64,000 nucleotides of DNA from UBA791 sp963602355 (GCA_963602355.1 CAVCIU010000001.1:1-64000); one strand, 5' to 3'. Numbered from the stretch's first letter, positions 32,942-42,302 are shown. Translations and numbers: made by a program. The notes: a model not told the origin generated them from the letters alone.

Positions 32942-34015
32942 CTAAATTAATTGCAATGCAATTTGTGGGTTTTGGTTTGCTGTTGCTAACAAGCTTGATG
33001 CTGTTTGTTGAAGAATTTGGTTCTTGATGTAGTTAGAAGATTCTTCTGCGATATCTGCATCTTTAATCAATGAGTTAGCTGATGTAAAGTTTGTTGCCAT
33101 TACATTAGTTACTTCCATTGCTGATGCAACTCTTTGTTGTGCAGCACCGATTTCTGTTTTTCTATTTGTTACGTTTGCTAATGCATTATCAACGTTGTTC
33201 AAGAATGCTTGAGCTGTAGCATCATTTCTGAAGATTTCATCAAGGTTTCCAACTGCTGATTTATCACCAGCTGTTTTTTCAAAATGGAATTTATCTGTAT
33301 CTTCAGCATTTTTTACATCAGTAGCTTCTTCAAAGTTTTTCTTTGCTGCTGCTTGGTCTGCTGCATAAGTTATTTTTGTTGTATCAGTACCATCAATTGT
33401 ATAATAATCGTTACCAATTCTTGCAACACTTTTATCTGTTGAGAATTTAACATTACCGTTGCCATTACCAACGATTTCATAATCATCTAATAATGTTTCA
33501 GCATCAGCAGCAGCAAATAAAGAACCAGCTAGGTTAATAACTGAATCTTCGCCTGATGTGATACCAACTTGTAGGTTAATACCAGCGTCCATAGATCCGT
33601 CTAGTAATTTCTTACCGTTGAACTCTGTTGTACCTGCGATACGAGTAACTTCTTTTAAACGACCTTCAATTTCTGATTTAATCGCTGTCATCGCATCTTC
33701 GCCGTAAGTACCGTTGGCTGCTTGTTCAGTTAAGTCTCTGATACGTGTCATGTTTGATTGGATAACATCTAATGTACCTTCTTCTGTGTCTAATAAAGAA
33801 GAACCCATTTGAGCATTGTCTTGTGCAACATCTAATGAGCTAATTTTATATTCTAATTTTGTTGCTACTGCTGAACCTGCTGCATCATCTTTTGACGAAT
33901 TGATTCTCAAACCAGTTGATAATCTTTCCATTGCCGTATTCATTTTTGATGTAGCACTGTTTAATGATTTTTGTGCGATTAATGATGCAACGTTTGTGTT
34001 AATTGTAATAGCCAT
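32942..34015 (-). CDS. fliC: Flagellin, copy 3
   Basis: 357 residues, the shortest copy. Conserved D0/D1 ends as in copies 1 and 2; variable middle about 165-255 (YEIVGNGNGNVKF, YYTIDGTDTTKI). AAAAGGAGATCG lies upstream of the ATG. It is probably the first flagellin of the three in the direction of transcription. The 5' region contains a short frame with its own strong ribosome site (34125-34157). Confidence 0.97.
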   Translation of the reverse strand: MAITINTNVASLIAQKSLNSATSKMNTAMERLSTGLRINSSKDDAAGSAVATKLEYKISSLDVAQDNAQMGSSLLDTEEGTLDVIQSNMTRIRDLTEQAANGTYGEDAMTAIKSEIEGRLKEVTRIAGTTEFNGKKLLDGSMDAGINLQVGITSGEDSVINLAGSLFAAADAETLLDDYEIVGNGNGNVKFSTDKSVARIGNDYYTIDGTDTTKITYAADQAAAKKNFEEATDVKNAEDTDKFHFEKTAGDKSAVGNLDEIFRNDATAQAFLNNVDNALANVTNRKTEIGAAQQRVASAMEVTNVMATNFTSANSLIKDADIAEESSNYIKNQILQQTASSLLATANQNPQIALQLI

Positions 34016-34124
34016 AATTTTCGATCTCCTTTTCTAATTGATTTGTTTTACATCCTTGTAACTCATACCTTTATCCTCTGTATGAAAGAGCTTTATAAAA
34101 ACTTCTACGTTCTAGTCCACTAAC

Positions 34125-34157
34125 TCAAGGTATTCCCGATTTAGATTCAATTGCCAT
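34125..34157 (-). other. Ten-codon leader frame upstream of flagellin 3
   Basis: ATG GCA ATT ... TGA encodes MAIESKSGIP. It has AGGAG 9 nt upstream and begins with the same MAI codons as flagellin. It could be a regulatory leader peptide or the remnant of another flagellin start. Just upstream, ATACCG...CGGTAT forms a small hairpin. Confidence 0.4.
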
Positions 34158-34365
34158 AAACTTAAACTCCTTTCTTTAATGCTCTATACCGAATCCGTAC
34201 GGTATTGTTATATCGTGGTCTAATATAACGTCATTGGACAATTCAAAGTTATATACATTATATGCCACATGAATTTTTTTTTATAACGCATGTAAAAATT
34301 TTCATTAATATTTCGTTACAATATGTCGAAAAGGTTGAATTTAGTGAGTTGTGAGTAGGATATTT

Positions 34366-34452
34366 TGTCATTCCGTGCTCGACACGGAATCTGAGGTTGG
34401 TAAATGGATAATGCGTTCGCCGGTAAGATGCTGAAACAAGTTCAGCATGACA
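34366..34452. repeat. Family III palindromic repeat
   Basis: TTGTCATTCCGTGCTCGACA-CGGAATCTGAGGTTGG ... GCTGAAACAAGTTCAGCATG-ACAT. On the minus strand it reads as the spurious 'CHAELVSAS' peptide known from many genomes. The spacer 34016-34479 contains this element, the leader frame and the flagellin 3 5' region, with no gene. Confidence 0.7.
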
Positions 34453-34479
34453 TAAAAGGTAATGGCTATTCACTAATTT

Positions 34480-35580
34480 CTATTCACCAACAAGGAAGCT
34501 TTTTACAACCTTTGTTTGTTTTTCAAATTCCAATAAAAACGCATCATGTCCGGCATTAGATTGAATTTCCAAATACGAAACCTCTTTACCGTTCTTTACC
34601 AATGCGTTTACAATCTCTTTAGACTGGCTTGATGGGAACAACCAATCTGATGAAAATGATATTATTAAAAATTTTGATTGTATATTTTCAAAAGCCTTCT
34701 CCAAAGTTCCATACTTTAACGTCAAATCGTAATAATCGCATGCCTTTGTAATATACAAATAACTATTTGCATCAAATCTATCCACAAAAACTTGTCCTTG
34801 ATGTTGCAAATAGCTTTCCACCTGAAACTCTACGTTAAAATCAAAATCAAGTTTATCCTTATCCTGCAAGTTTCTTGCAAATTTATTGTGCATAGAATCC
34901 TCAGACAAATACGTAATATGTCCTATCATTCTTGCAATAGCTAAGCCCTTTTCAGGCATTTTACCTTCATAATAATTGCCATGATTAAAATTACTATCAG
35001 ACAAAATCGCATTTCGACCAACGGCATTAAAAGCAATCGCCTGTGCTGAAAGTCTTGAAGTAGATGCAATAACAATAGTTTTCTTAACCATTTCAGGATA
35101 AGAAACAGACCATTCAATCGCTTGCATTCCGCCCATTGAGCCACCTGCAACAATCAATTTCTTAACACCCAAGTAATCAATTAATCTCTTTTGAACCCTC
35201 ACAGCATCTTCAAACGTAATCACAGGAAAATCTAAACCATAAGGTTTTCCAGTATCAGGATTAGTAGAATTTGGTCCAGTCGTTCCGCTACAACCGCCCA
35301 ACATATTTGAACATACTATAAAATATTTATCACTATCAAAAGCCTTACCACTTCCGACCATATCATTCCACCAGCCGGCTTTTGTATCACCCTCGTGATA
35401 TCCCGCAGCATGTGCATTACCTGTCAAAGCATGTAAAAGCAAAATACAGTTATCTTTGTTCTCATTCAATTCGCCATAAGTCTCATACGCAACCTCAAAT
35501 TCCTTCAAAGTTTTTCCGCAATCAAGTTCTAAAGCTTCATCAAATTTAACTGTCTTTGTCTCTGTGATAAATCTATCCAT
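34480..35580 (-). CDS. metX: Homoserine O-acetyltransferase
   Basis: MetX acetylates homoserine with acetyl-CoA, the first step of methionine synthesis. Alpha/beta hydrolase fold, 366 residues. LLLHALTGNAHAAG near the N-terminus, SMLGGCSGTTGPNS, nucleophile Ser in VAGGSMGGMQAIEW (about 148), and C-terminal His in NAGHDAFLLE. A serine-specific relative (CysE-type SAT) cannot be fully ruled out from sequence alone. The ATG has AAGG upstream. It stands alone between flagellins and the divergent SpoIID-like gene. Confidence 0.92.
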   Translation of the reverse strand: MDRFITETKTVKFDEALELDCGKTLKEFEVAYETYGELNENKDNCILLLHALTGNAHAAGYHEGDTKAGWWNDMVGSGKAFDSDKYFIVCSNMLGGCSGTTGPNSTNPDTGKPYGLDFPVITFEDAVRVQKRLIDYLGVKKLIVAGGSMGGMQAIEWSVSYPEMVKKTIVIASTSRLSAQAIAFNAVGRNAILSDSNFNHGNYYEGKMPEKGLAIARMIGHITYLSEDSMHNKFARNLQDKDKLDFDFNVEFQVESYLQHQGQVFVDRFDANSYLYITKACDYYDLTLKYGTLEKAFENIQSKFLIISFSSDWLFPSSQSKEIVNALVKNGKEVSYLEIQSNAGHDAFLLEFEKQTKVVKSFLVGE

Positions 35581-35644
35581 AAAAATTACCTTTTTGATTA
35601 TTTTATCATAATTTTTGTTTTATTCCTAAATAAAATAATTGAAC

Positions 35645-35658
35645 TATAATATATATTG
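35645..35658 (+). promoter_or_regulatory. TATAAT element eight bases before a start codon
   Basis: A perfect -10 hexamer at 35645-35650 ends 8 nt before the ATG at 35659, and no ribosome site is present. Transcription would begin at about the start codon, suggesting a leaderless mRNA. Confidence 0.45.
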
Positions 35659-36531
35659 ATGAAAAAATTACTACTAACATTATTTTTCATATTAATTATC
35701 CAGAACCCTGTTTTTGCAATAAAAATAGGGCTTCAAACTGGTGTAATTTCAACAAAAGTTGGCGCCTCAACTGATGCCAAAATAATTGACGTAAAAACAA
35801 ACAAAACACTCTATACTCTTGAAGATATGCGAAGTTATGAATTTAAGGCATACAAAAATCTTATAGCCTTTAAATTCAACAACGATTATTACAACCTTAA
35901 AACAAATCAAGTTGCAATAATACCAACCTCTTCAAATGGATTTGTAAATGCAAAAAATCGTTGGTACAGAGGTGAACTTAGAATTATAAACATAAACGGG
36001 AGACTGAATGTAATAAACAAATTAAACATTGAAGACTACATCAGAGGGGTTGTCCCTTGTGAAATGCCGTCTAGTTGGAACTACGAAGCCCACAAAGCCC
36101 AAGCAATCGCCGCCCGAAGTTATGCGCTTGCAAATCTAGGAAAGCGCGCCTCACAAGGTTATGACCTAAAAGATACTCCAGAAGACCAAGCCTACGGAGG
36201 TGCAACAAGTGAAAAAATTAACACAAACCGTGCCGTTAAAGATTCAGAAGGTATCGTTATGATTTATGACCTTAAAATTATCCCTGCATACTACTCAGCT
36301 TCAGCTGGCGGTCAAACAAAAAATGCAGGTGATGTTTGGACTCGTGATTTACCTTACATAAAATCTGTACCTTCTTATGACAACGGCATAAAGAAAAATG
36401 GTCATGGTATCGGAATGTCTCAACATGGCGCCAACAACCTTGCTAACAGCGGTTATAATGCATATCAAATACTTCACCATTTCTACAAAAATATAAAATT
36501 TGCCCGTATCAAGCAAGACTACTACAAATAG
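35659..36531 (+). CDS. SpoIID/LytB-domain protein
   Basis: 290 residues with a signal peptide (about 1-21, ending VFA). The SpoIID domain covers about 100-285: EDYIRGVVPCEMPSSWNYEA (catalytic-type Glu), HKAQAIAARSYAL, DDTPEDQ-like DTPEDQAYGG, YSASAGGQTKNAGDVW, and HGIGMSQHGAN. SpoIID proteins are lytic transglycosylases cutting denuded glycan. In non-sporulating bacteria the homologues act in cell-wall remodelling. There is no sporulation context here. Confidence 0.9.
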   Translation: MKKLLLTLFFILIIQNPVFAIKIGLQTGVISTKVGASTDAKIIDVKTNKTLYTLEDMRSYEFKAYKNLIAFKFNNDYYNLKTNQVAIIPTSSNGFVNAKNRWYRGELRIININGRLNVINKLNIEDYIRGVVPCEMPSSWNYEAHKAQAIAARSYALANLGKRASQGYDLKDTPEDQAYGGATSEKINTNRAVKDSEGIVMIYDLKIIPAYYSASAGGQTKNAGDVWTRDLPYIKSVPSYDNGIKKNGHGIGMSQHGANNLANSGYNAYQILHHFYKNIKFARIKQDYYK

Positions 36532-36581
36532 TAGCATTCTTAAACTTTTTTAACATTTTCATGTTTTTTTGAAAAAAATAC

Positions 36582-36609
36582 TTGCAAATCAAATAGGAAT
36601 GACTATAAT
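36582..36609 (+). promoter_or_regulatory. Promoter of the HU gene
   Basis: TTGCAA (36582-36587), 16-nt spacer, TATAAT (36604-36609). The transcript would have a leader of about 110 nt before the ATG at 36728. Confidence 0.6.
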
Positions 36610-36727
36610 AAATTTATACATGACACAGAACACAGATTTTATATAGCTCTCAGCTATGTCTTATCTAAAAAATTACAAATTCATTCAATTTGGGGTGTCA
36701 GTTGTTCAATTACATAAGGAGGAAAAA

Positions 36728-37000
36728 ATGAACAAAGAAGAATTAGTAAAAGAAGTTGCAAAAAAATCTAAATTATCACAAAAAGCAGTTGCAGACGTAT
36801 TAGCTGCTACTTTAGAAACAGTTGAAAAAACAGTTGCTAAAGGTAAAAAAGTTACTTTAGTTGGTTTCGGTACTTTCGAACCTCGCAAAAGAGCTGCTAG
36901 AATGGGTAGAAACCCACAAACTGGTAAAGAATTAAAAATCGAAGCTAAAACTGTACCAGCTTTCTCAGCAGGTAAAAAATTCAAAGAATTAGTAAAATAG
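36728..37000 (+). CDS. hup: DNA-binding protein HU
   Basis: 90 residues, the standard HU length. Starts MNKEELVKEVAKKSKLSQKA and contains the family signature GFGTFEPRKRAARMGRNP (about 46-63) in the DNA-binding arms. It bends and compacts the nucleoid as a dimer. The ATG at 36728 follows AAGGAGG, overriding an earlier in-frame start at 36656. Own promoter and terminator. Confidence 0.97.
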   Translation: MNKEELVKEVAKKSKLSQKAVADVLAATLETVEKTVAKGKKVTLVGFGTFEPRKRAARMGRNPQTGKELKIEAKTVPAFSAGKKFKELVK

Positions 37001-37072
37001 TTCTTTAAAAGCTTTAAAAAGACCCAATGTCTTATGCTTTTAGCTTTATCATTGAGTCTTAAAACAATTCTT

Positions 37073-37102
37073 AGACCTCTGAAATTTCAGAGGTCTTTTT
37101 TT
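37073..37102 (+). terminator. Intrinsic terminator of the HU gene
   Basis: AGACCTCTGAAA and its complement, followed by TTTTTTT. It reaches to the stop codon of the convergent rsmD gene and may serve both. Confidence 0.85.
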
Positions 37103-37607
37103 ATGCTTTCGTTAAAAATGTCAAAAGTTTATCGCCATATTTTTTTTGTTTTAGTAAGTTAAAACCGTTTATTTCAACATCTTCTGGGTGTTCAACTACG
37201 CAAATATGAAAATCTGGAACAATATCCAAAGTTTTTTCATAAACCCCTGCATAATAAGGTGGGTCAATATAAACAACATCAAAAAACTTATCTGTTTTGA
37301 ATTTTAGAGTATCCATATTATACAAATCAGGTTTAACACCTAACATTTGATAATTCTTTATAATAATCTGTGCAATTCGTCTATCTTTTTCAATAACAGT
37401 AGCTGATTTAAACCCTCTTGAAATAGCTTCCAAGCCCATTACACCAGAACCACCGTACATATCAAGAAAAGTAGCTTCTTCAAAATCAACATAAGATTGA
37501 AGAACATTAAAAACCGCCATTCTAACCTTCGACAAGGTTGGTCGAACCAAGTCCGTTTCAGGCGCTATAATCTTTTGTCCTTTAAATTTTCCTGCAGTAA
37601 TATTCAT
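37101..37607 (-). CDS. rsmD: 16S rRNA (guanine966-N2)-methyltransferase
   Basis: 168 residues. N-terminal AGKFKGQKI, then RPTLSKVRMAVFNVL, SAM-binding FLDMYGGSGVMGLEAISRG, and catalytic DPPY (VVYIDPPYYAG, about 119-129). RsmD methylates G966 of 16S rRNA in the small subunit. Its start touches the stop of the xer gene. Confidence 0.93.
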   Translation of the reverse strand: MNITAGKFKGQKIIAPETDLVRPTLSKVRMAVFNVLQSYVDFEEATFLDMYGGSGVMGLEAISRGFKSATVIEKDRRIAQIIIKNYQMLGVKPDLYNMDTLKFKTDKFFDVVYIDPPYYAGVYEKTLDIVPDFHICVVEHPEDVEINGFNLLKQKKYGDKLLTFLTKA

Positions 37608-38479
37608 TATCCAGCTCCGTTTATCGCAAAGTAAACATCTTTCAAACGTTTTTTACTAATATGAGTATACAATTGTGTTGTAGAAACATCGCTATGACCT
37701 AAAAGTTCTTGCACAACTCTCAAGTCTGCGCCATTTTCTAGTAAATGTGTTGCAAAGCTATGTCTCATCGTGTGTGGAGAAATGTTTTTATGAAATTTTT
37801 CTCCTAACTTATGGATAAAATTATAAATATCTTGTCTTGTAACAAATCGACCTTGATTATTTATCAAGAAATTTTTTGTATCAATTCTGAATTTCTTCAA
37901 GATAAAATCTCTTATTTTCAAATAATCCTCAATTGCATTTGCAGAAACATTATTAAAAGGAACAATTCTTTCCTTTGACCCTTTACCTCTTGCAACAAGA
38001 TATTTTTGGCTCAAATCAAAGCTATTAGTCTTTAAGTCAACAAGTTCACTCACGCGAAGACCTGAGCCGTAAAGAAGTTCAAGTTCAACTCTTTCAAGCG
38101 GATTTAAGTCCTCTGCAAGCATTTTTTTTATATCTTCAACAGATACAACCTTTGGCAATCTTTGCGGAAGTTTTGGCATTTCAATTGTATCTATTGGATT
38201 TGAAGTTATTTTTTCATTTGCGCTCAACCATCTATAATAACCCCTCAGTGAAGCAATTTTTCTTGAAATGCTCGTTGGATTATAATGATTTTCATGCAAA
38301 TCTCGCAAATAGGCATTCACAATCAATCTAGAAATATTTTTTTCATCAACTGAAAATTTTGCAAGACAAAATTCTATAAACGTTTCTAAATCACGTCTAT
38401 AAGCATCTATCGTATTTTGTGAAAGACCTCTTTCTACATCAAGAAAGTCCAAATATTCTGATAAATCTTGAATACTCAT
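37607..38479 (-). CDS. xerD: Tyrosine recombinase XerC/XerD, copy 1
   Basis: 290 residues from the ATG at 38479 (the upstream TTG at 38503 is less likely). N-terminal SAM-like domain (YLDFLDVERGLSQNTIDAYR). Catalytic residues: Arg in LYGSGLRVSELVDL, Lys in KGSKER, H-x-x-R in SPHTMRHSFATHLLENGADLRVVQ (in parts), His in LLGHSDVSTTQ and Tyr in LYTHIS. Site-specific resolution of chromosome dimers is the usual task. XerD rather than XerC is a guess. Confidence 0.9.
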   Translation of the reverse strand: MSIQDLSEYLDFLDVERGLSQNTIDAYRRDLETFIEFCLAKFSVDEKNISRLIVNAYLRDLHENHYNPTSISRKIASLRGYYRWLSANEKITSNPIDTIEMPKLPQRLPKVVSVEDIKKMLAEDLNPLERVELELLYGSGLRVSELVDLKTNSFDLSQKYLVARGKGSKERIVPFNNVSANAIEDYLKIRDFILKKFRIDTKNFLINNQGRFVTRQDIYNFIHKLGEKFHKNISPHTMRHSFATHLLENGADLRVVQELLGHSDVSTTQLYTHISKKRLKDVYFAINGAG

Positions 38480-38532
38480 ACCTAGATTATAATATTTTTT
38501 CAAATTAAATTAATAATATAAATAGCTGAAAT

Positions 38533-39456
38533 TTATAAATTATCTCGTGGGTGAGAAGCTTCGTAAACATCTTGCAAGTGTTTTGTACTGATATGAGTGT
38601 AAATTTGTGTATTAGAAATACTAGCATGTCCCAAAAGCTCCTGCACAACCCTCAAGTCAGCGCCATTTTCTATCAATTTTGTCGCAAAACTATGTCTAAA
38701 CATGTGAGGTGTAACCTTTTTCGGCAGTTGAATATTTTCAACAACATCTTTAATAGCATTTCTAACAGTTTTGTTTTGAAGTCTATAACCAGTATTATTA
38801 ATAAAAACAGGTGTACTTTCAGTTATTTCTTCCAATTTAAAACCTTTTGCAACAATCAAAGGTCTGGCATTTTCAATATATCTTTGCAAATAAGTTTTTG
38901 CCCTATCCGTAACAAGCACAATTCTTTCCTTTGCACCTTTACCAAAAACTCTAATCTCGTTATTTTCAAGATTTAAGTCGCCAAAATTAAGCCCGCTCAA
39001 TTCGCTAATACGCATGCCAGTTGCCCAAAGAAGTTCTAAAATAGCTTTGTTACGATAACCAGCAGGAGTGTCCATTTTAACATTGTTTAAAATCTTTTCC
39101 ATTTCTTGTGGAGTCAAAAATTTTGGCAAAGACTTTGGTCGTTTTGGAGAATTCAAGTTTGCAGCAGGATTAATCTCCATAACTTTTTCTCTATATAAAA
39201 ATTTATAAAAAGTTCTGACAGATGCCAATTTTCTAGCAACGGTAGTCTTTTTGTAATCAAACTTTTGTATAAAATAAAGATATTCTCTCAATTTTGTATA
39301 ATTAACAGACGTACATGGAATATCCTTCAACCAAATCAAAAACGTCAACAAATCAGACGTATATGCCTTTAGAGTATGTTCAGAAAAGTTCTTCTCAACA
39401 ATCAAATATGTTTTAAACATTTCAAGATATTGTTTTGATGAATCTAAAAGTGCCAT
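38533..39456 (-). CDS. xerC: Tyrosine recombinase XerC/XerD, copy 2
   Basis: 307 residues with the same set of catalytic residues: ATGMRISELSGL, KGAKERIV, HMFRHSFATKLIENGADLRV, LLGHASISNTQIYTHIS. Tandem with copy 1, 53 bp apart. The pair probably forms the heterotetramer acting at dif with FtsK. No mobile-element features (direct repeats, cargo, tRNA target) surround them, which argues for housekeeping recombinases. Confidence 0.9.
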   Translation of the reverse strand: MALLDSSKQYLEMFKTYLIVEKNFSEHTLKAYTSDLLTFLIWLKDIPCTSVNYTKLREYLYFIQKFDYKKTTVARKLASVRTFYKFLYREKVMEINPAANLNSPKRPKSLPKFLTPQEMEKILNNVKMDTPAGYRNKAILELLWATGMRISELSGLNFGDLNLENNEIRVFGKGAKERIVLVTDRAKTYLQRYIENARPLIVAKGFKLEEITESTPVFINNTGYRLQNKTVRNAIKDVVENIQLPKKVTPHMFRHSFATKLIENGADLRVVQELLGHASISNTQIYTHISTKHLQDVYEASHPRDNL

Positions 39457-39549
39457 AGCCCCTCTATGTTGATTTTTTCACGTTGTTATTATACAATATT
39501 TACAATATTTTGAAAAAACTTTTACAAAAAATAACGGAAGAAATTTAGT

Positions 39550-41394
39550 ATGAAAAATAAGATTATATTAACACTAGCAACTGCGCTATTAGTATGCAAT
39601 ACAGCTAATTCAGCACCAGCACCCGCACAAAAAACAACTGCTACAAAACCTGCACCAAAAATGGAGGTTAAGGTTGAAAGCAATACTTACAGTCCAAACT
39701 CATCTGTAATAAAAATGCTTGAATATGGCAACAATGCTAATGCTGAGGCAAAAATTAATTCATTACTAAAATCTAATCCAAACGATATTAATGCAAGAAG
39801 TTTGCAAATCATTTTAAAAGTTAAGAAAAAAAGCTTAGACTCTGCACAAGCAGATATAAACAAATACATGAAAACAGCACCTCAAAATGCTAACTTACAC
39901 TATGCACAAGGTTTATTATATTTAGCAAGATTAAATTCTTCTAACATGGATTACCAAGCAAACAAAGCTGAGCTTATTAATTCTGCAAAAGAACAATTCA
40001 CACTTGCAACTCTTTTAGACCAAAAACATTTTGCAGCATATAACGCACTTGGTCTATGTGAATTAAAATTAAACAACCTTGACAAAGCAAAAGAAATGTT
40101 CTTAAAATCAATCTCTATTGATTCACAATTTGCAACTGCACTAGACAATTTAGGGACAGTTGATTATTTGAACAATGATTTAAACGAGGCTGAGTTAAAA
40201 TTCAAAAAATCAGTTAAACTAAACCCTCGTAATGCTTCAGCATACTTCCATTTAGCACAATTAGCTAACAAAAGACAAGATTATTCTCAAGCACTAACAT
40301 ACTTGAATAATGCTCAGTGTATAAACTCAAACTCTTCATCAATTTTCAACTTATTTGGTGAAATTTACAGAAATCAAGGCAACGAAGCAGCTGCAATTCA
40401 AGCATTCAAAAAAGCAAGCGCCATTGCACCAGAAAATATTCAACCTTATTTAAACTTAGCAGAAATCTATGAAAGACGTTCTGATAGCGAATTTGCAATC
40501 GAACAACTAAAAACAGTTTCTGTAACTAACCCAAACCTTTATGATGCAAAATTAAAAATTGCAGACATAAGTTATTCAGCTGGTAAATATGACCAAGCTT
40601 TAAAATATTACACATCTCTTATCGGTGTAAAAAAATACAACGAAGAAGCTCTAAAAGGTGTTTCTAACACATATTTTGAACTAGCAAAAGTTGTATCTTC
40701 AAAAAACATAATCGGTTCAACTCAAAACTTCACAAAAGCTTTAGATAACGTAAATAAAGCTATTGCAGCTAATCCAAGAGATTTAGAATTGTATTTAGCA
40801 AAAATCAAATTGATGAACGTATCTAATCAAAAATACAATCAAAAAGAATTGTTATCACAACTTGTTAGCTTCCCAGTAAAAAACACTAACGATATGGTAA
40901 CTAAAGGTGAAGCATATTTTGTACTAGATGATATTCAACACTCAAATGAAATGTTTGACCTAGCTGTGAACAATACAAAAACTTTAAAAGATGATTTGTA
41001 TTTAGGCGAAATCCTAACTTACCACAAACACTACGCACCAGCTAAACAAGCATTGAGAAAAGCTTTATCAAAAGATGCAGATAATAAAATTGCTCTAAGT
41101 AACTTTGAATACATCTTAAAAACAGAAAACCGTTCAAATGCTATTTTAAAAGATGCTAACGTATTTTTTGAAAAGAAAAATTATATCTTAGCTAGAGAAT
41201 ATGCAATCAGAGCATTAAACTTCAACCCTTCAAACGTTGATGCTTTATTACTTTTAGCAAAAGCTAGTGAAAAGGATAAAAATTACTACAATGCTATTTA
41301 TAATTACCAAAAATATTTAGCATATCCTCATAAAAAATTTGAAGTTAGAAAAATAAATAGAAAAATCAAAAAATTAGAAAAAAAATTAAGATAA
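39550..41394 (+). CDS. Exported TPR-repeat protein
   Basis: 614 residues with a signal peptide (about 1-21, ANSAPA). A Pro/Lys-rich linker is followed by some twelve tetratricopeptide repeats (e.g. HFAAYNALGLCELKLNNLDK, YFHLAQLANKRQDYSQALTY). It ends in a strongly basic tail (KKLEKKLR). It is likely a periplasmic or surface scaffold for protein complexes. GGAAGAAA lies upstream of the ATG. It is 4 bp from engB, so probably one transcript. The specific role is unknown. Confidence 0.85.
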   Translation: MKNKIILTLATALLVCNTANSAPAPAQKTTATKPAPKMEVKVESNTYSPNSSVIKMLEYGNNANAEAKINSLLKSNPNDINARSLQIILKVKKKSLDSAQADINKYMKTAPQNANLHYAQGLLYLARLNSSNMDYQANKAELINSAKEQFTLATLLDQKHFAAYNALGLCELKLNNLDKAKEMFLKSISIDSQFATALDNLGTVDYLNNDLNEAELKFKKSVKLNPRNASAYFHLAQLANKRQDYSQALTYLNNAQCINSNSSSIFNLFGEIYRNQGNEAAAIQAFKKASAIAPENIQPYLNLAEIYERRSDSEFAIEQLKTVSVTNPNLYDAKLKIADISYSAGKYDQALKYYTSLIGVKKYNEEALKGVSNTYFELAKVVSSKNIIGSTQNFTKALDNVNKAIAANPRDLELYLAKIKLMNVSNQKYNQKELLSQLVSFPVKNTNDMVTKGEAYFVLDDIQHSNEMFDLAVNNTKTLKDDLYLGEILTYHKHYAPAKQALRKALSKDADNKIALSNFEYILKTENRSNAILKDANVFFEKKNYILAREYAIRALNFNPSNVDALLLLAKASEKDKNYYNAIYNYQKYLAYPHKKFEVRKINRKIKKLEKKLR

Positions 41395-41398
41395 TAAA

Positions 41399-41992
41399 AT
41401 GAAAAAATCATTAGACGGCAAATTTTTAATAAGTGCAGCAAAACTATCTCAATGTCCAGATTATGGCTTACCAGAGATAGCTTTGATTGGTCGTTCAAAT
41501 GTCGGTAAATCATCATTTATCAACGGACTTGCAAACAATAAAAAACTTGCTAAAACCTCTAACACTCCTGGTAAAACAAGACTTATAAACTTTTTTAATT
41601 TTTCAAACAAGTTTATCATAACTGACCTTCCTGGATACGGTTATGCAAGGGTTTCTCAAGGCATGAAAGATGATTGGCAAAAGAACCTTGAACAATATTT
41701 ATTAAAAAGAGAACAAATCGTTAAGCTTGTTCAATTCGTTGATGCACGTCATGAAATTCAAAAAAATGATTATCAAATGCGTGAATGGATTAATCATCAC
41801 GGACTTAATACAGTAACTGTTTTATCAAAAGTTGACCTTGTTAAACAAAATGATTTGAATAAAAGAATACAAGAAGTTAAAAAGAATTTTGGACCAGAAG
41901 TTCTACTATTTACAGCCAAAAACAATAGATACAACGAAGAAGTTATCAAATACATCTTCGACAATATCCTCTATTTAGATGATGAAAATTAA
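41399..41992 (+). CDS. engB: Ribosome biogenesis GTPase EngB/YsxC
   Basis: 197 residues. G1 GRSNVGKSSFINGL (about 31-44), G2 TPGKTRLINFF, G3 DLPGYGYARV, G4 SKVDLVK and G5 TAKN are all in place. EngB assists assembly of the large ribosomal subunit. Normal length. Directly after the TPR gene. Confidence 0.95.
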   Translation: MKKSLDGKFLISAAKLSQCPDYGLPEIALIGRSNVGKSSFINGLANNKKLAKTSNTPGKTRLINFFNFSNKFIITDLPGYGYARVSQGMKDDWQKNLEQYLLKREQIVKLVQFVDARHEIQKNDYQMREWINHHGLNTVTVLSKVDLVKQNDLNKRIQEVKKNFGPEVLLFTAKNNRYNEEVIKYIFDNILYLDDEN

Positions 41993-42053
41993 TATACCCA
42001 TCTGTTAAACTGATATTATAAAAGATTAGGATATCTTTAGGGGGAAAGTATCA

Positions 42054-42290
42054 ATGGCTTTAAGTATCAGTAATCCAATAATTAGAACTAATGAAGATTT
42101 TTATCCGCAAAATAACGGTGAAATTTCTGATTCTTTAACTCAAAATTGGACAGAACAAGCAATTGAATGTTACAACTTAAAATGTGATTGCTCTCAATGC
42201 TCACTTTCTGCTGGACAATATTCATTTGTTTGCCAAATGCCAAAAGTTATTAAATTATTGGTTAAATTAATCGGCACACCAAACGAATAA
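42054..42290 (+). CDS. Small Cys-rich hypothetical protein (78 aa)
   Basis: Contains CYNLKCDCSQCSL and a later Cys in FVCQMPK, five Cys within about 30 residues, enough for a metal site. The C-terminus is hydrophobic-basic (KVIKLLVKLIG). The ATG has AGGGGAAAG upstream and a credible 60-bp promoter space. No family is recognised. It could be a zinc-ribbon or an exported peptide. Confidence 0.6.
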   Translation: MALSISNPIIRTNEDFYPQNNGEISDSLTQNWTEQAIECYNLKCDCSQCSLSAGQYSFVCQMPKVIKLLVKLIGTPNE

Positions 42291-42302
42291 GCTTTTTAAA
42301 TT

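Noticed and set aside
34258..34473. Leftward frame containing CHAELVSAS
   Set aside because: A spurious translation of the family III palindromic repeat, seen across many genomes.
28609..34479. Possible CRISPR array
   Set aside because: Repeats vary in length and spacing, are palindromic units of several families, and no cas gene is present.
37607..39456. Integrase of a mobile island
   Set aside because: Two Xer-type genes with housekeeping neighbours, no cargo, tRNA target or flanking direct repeats.
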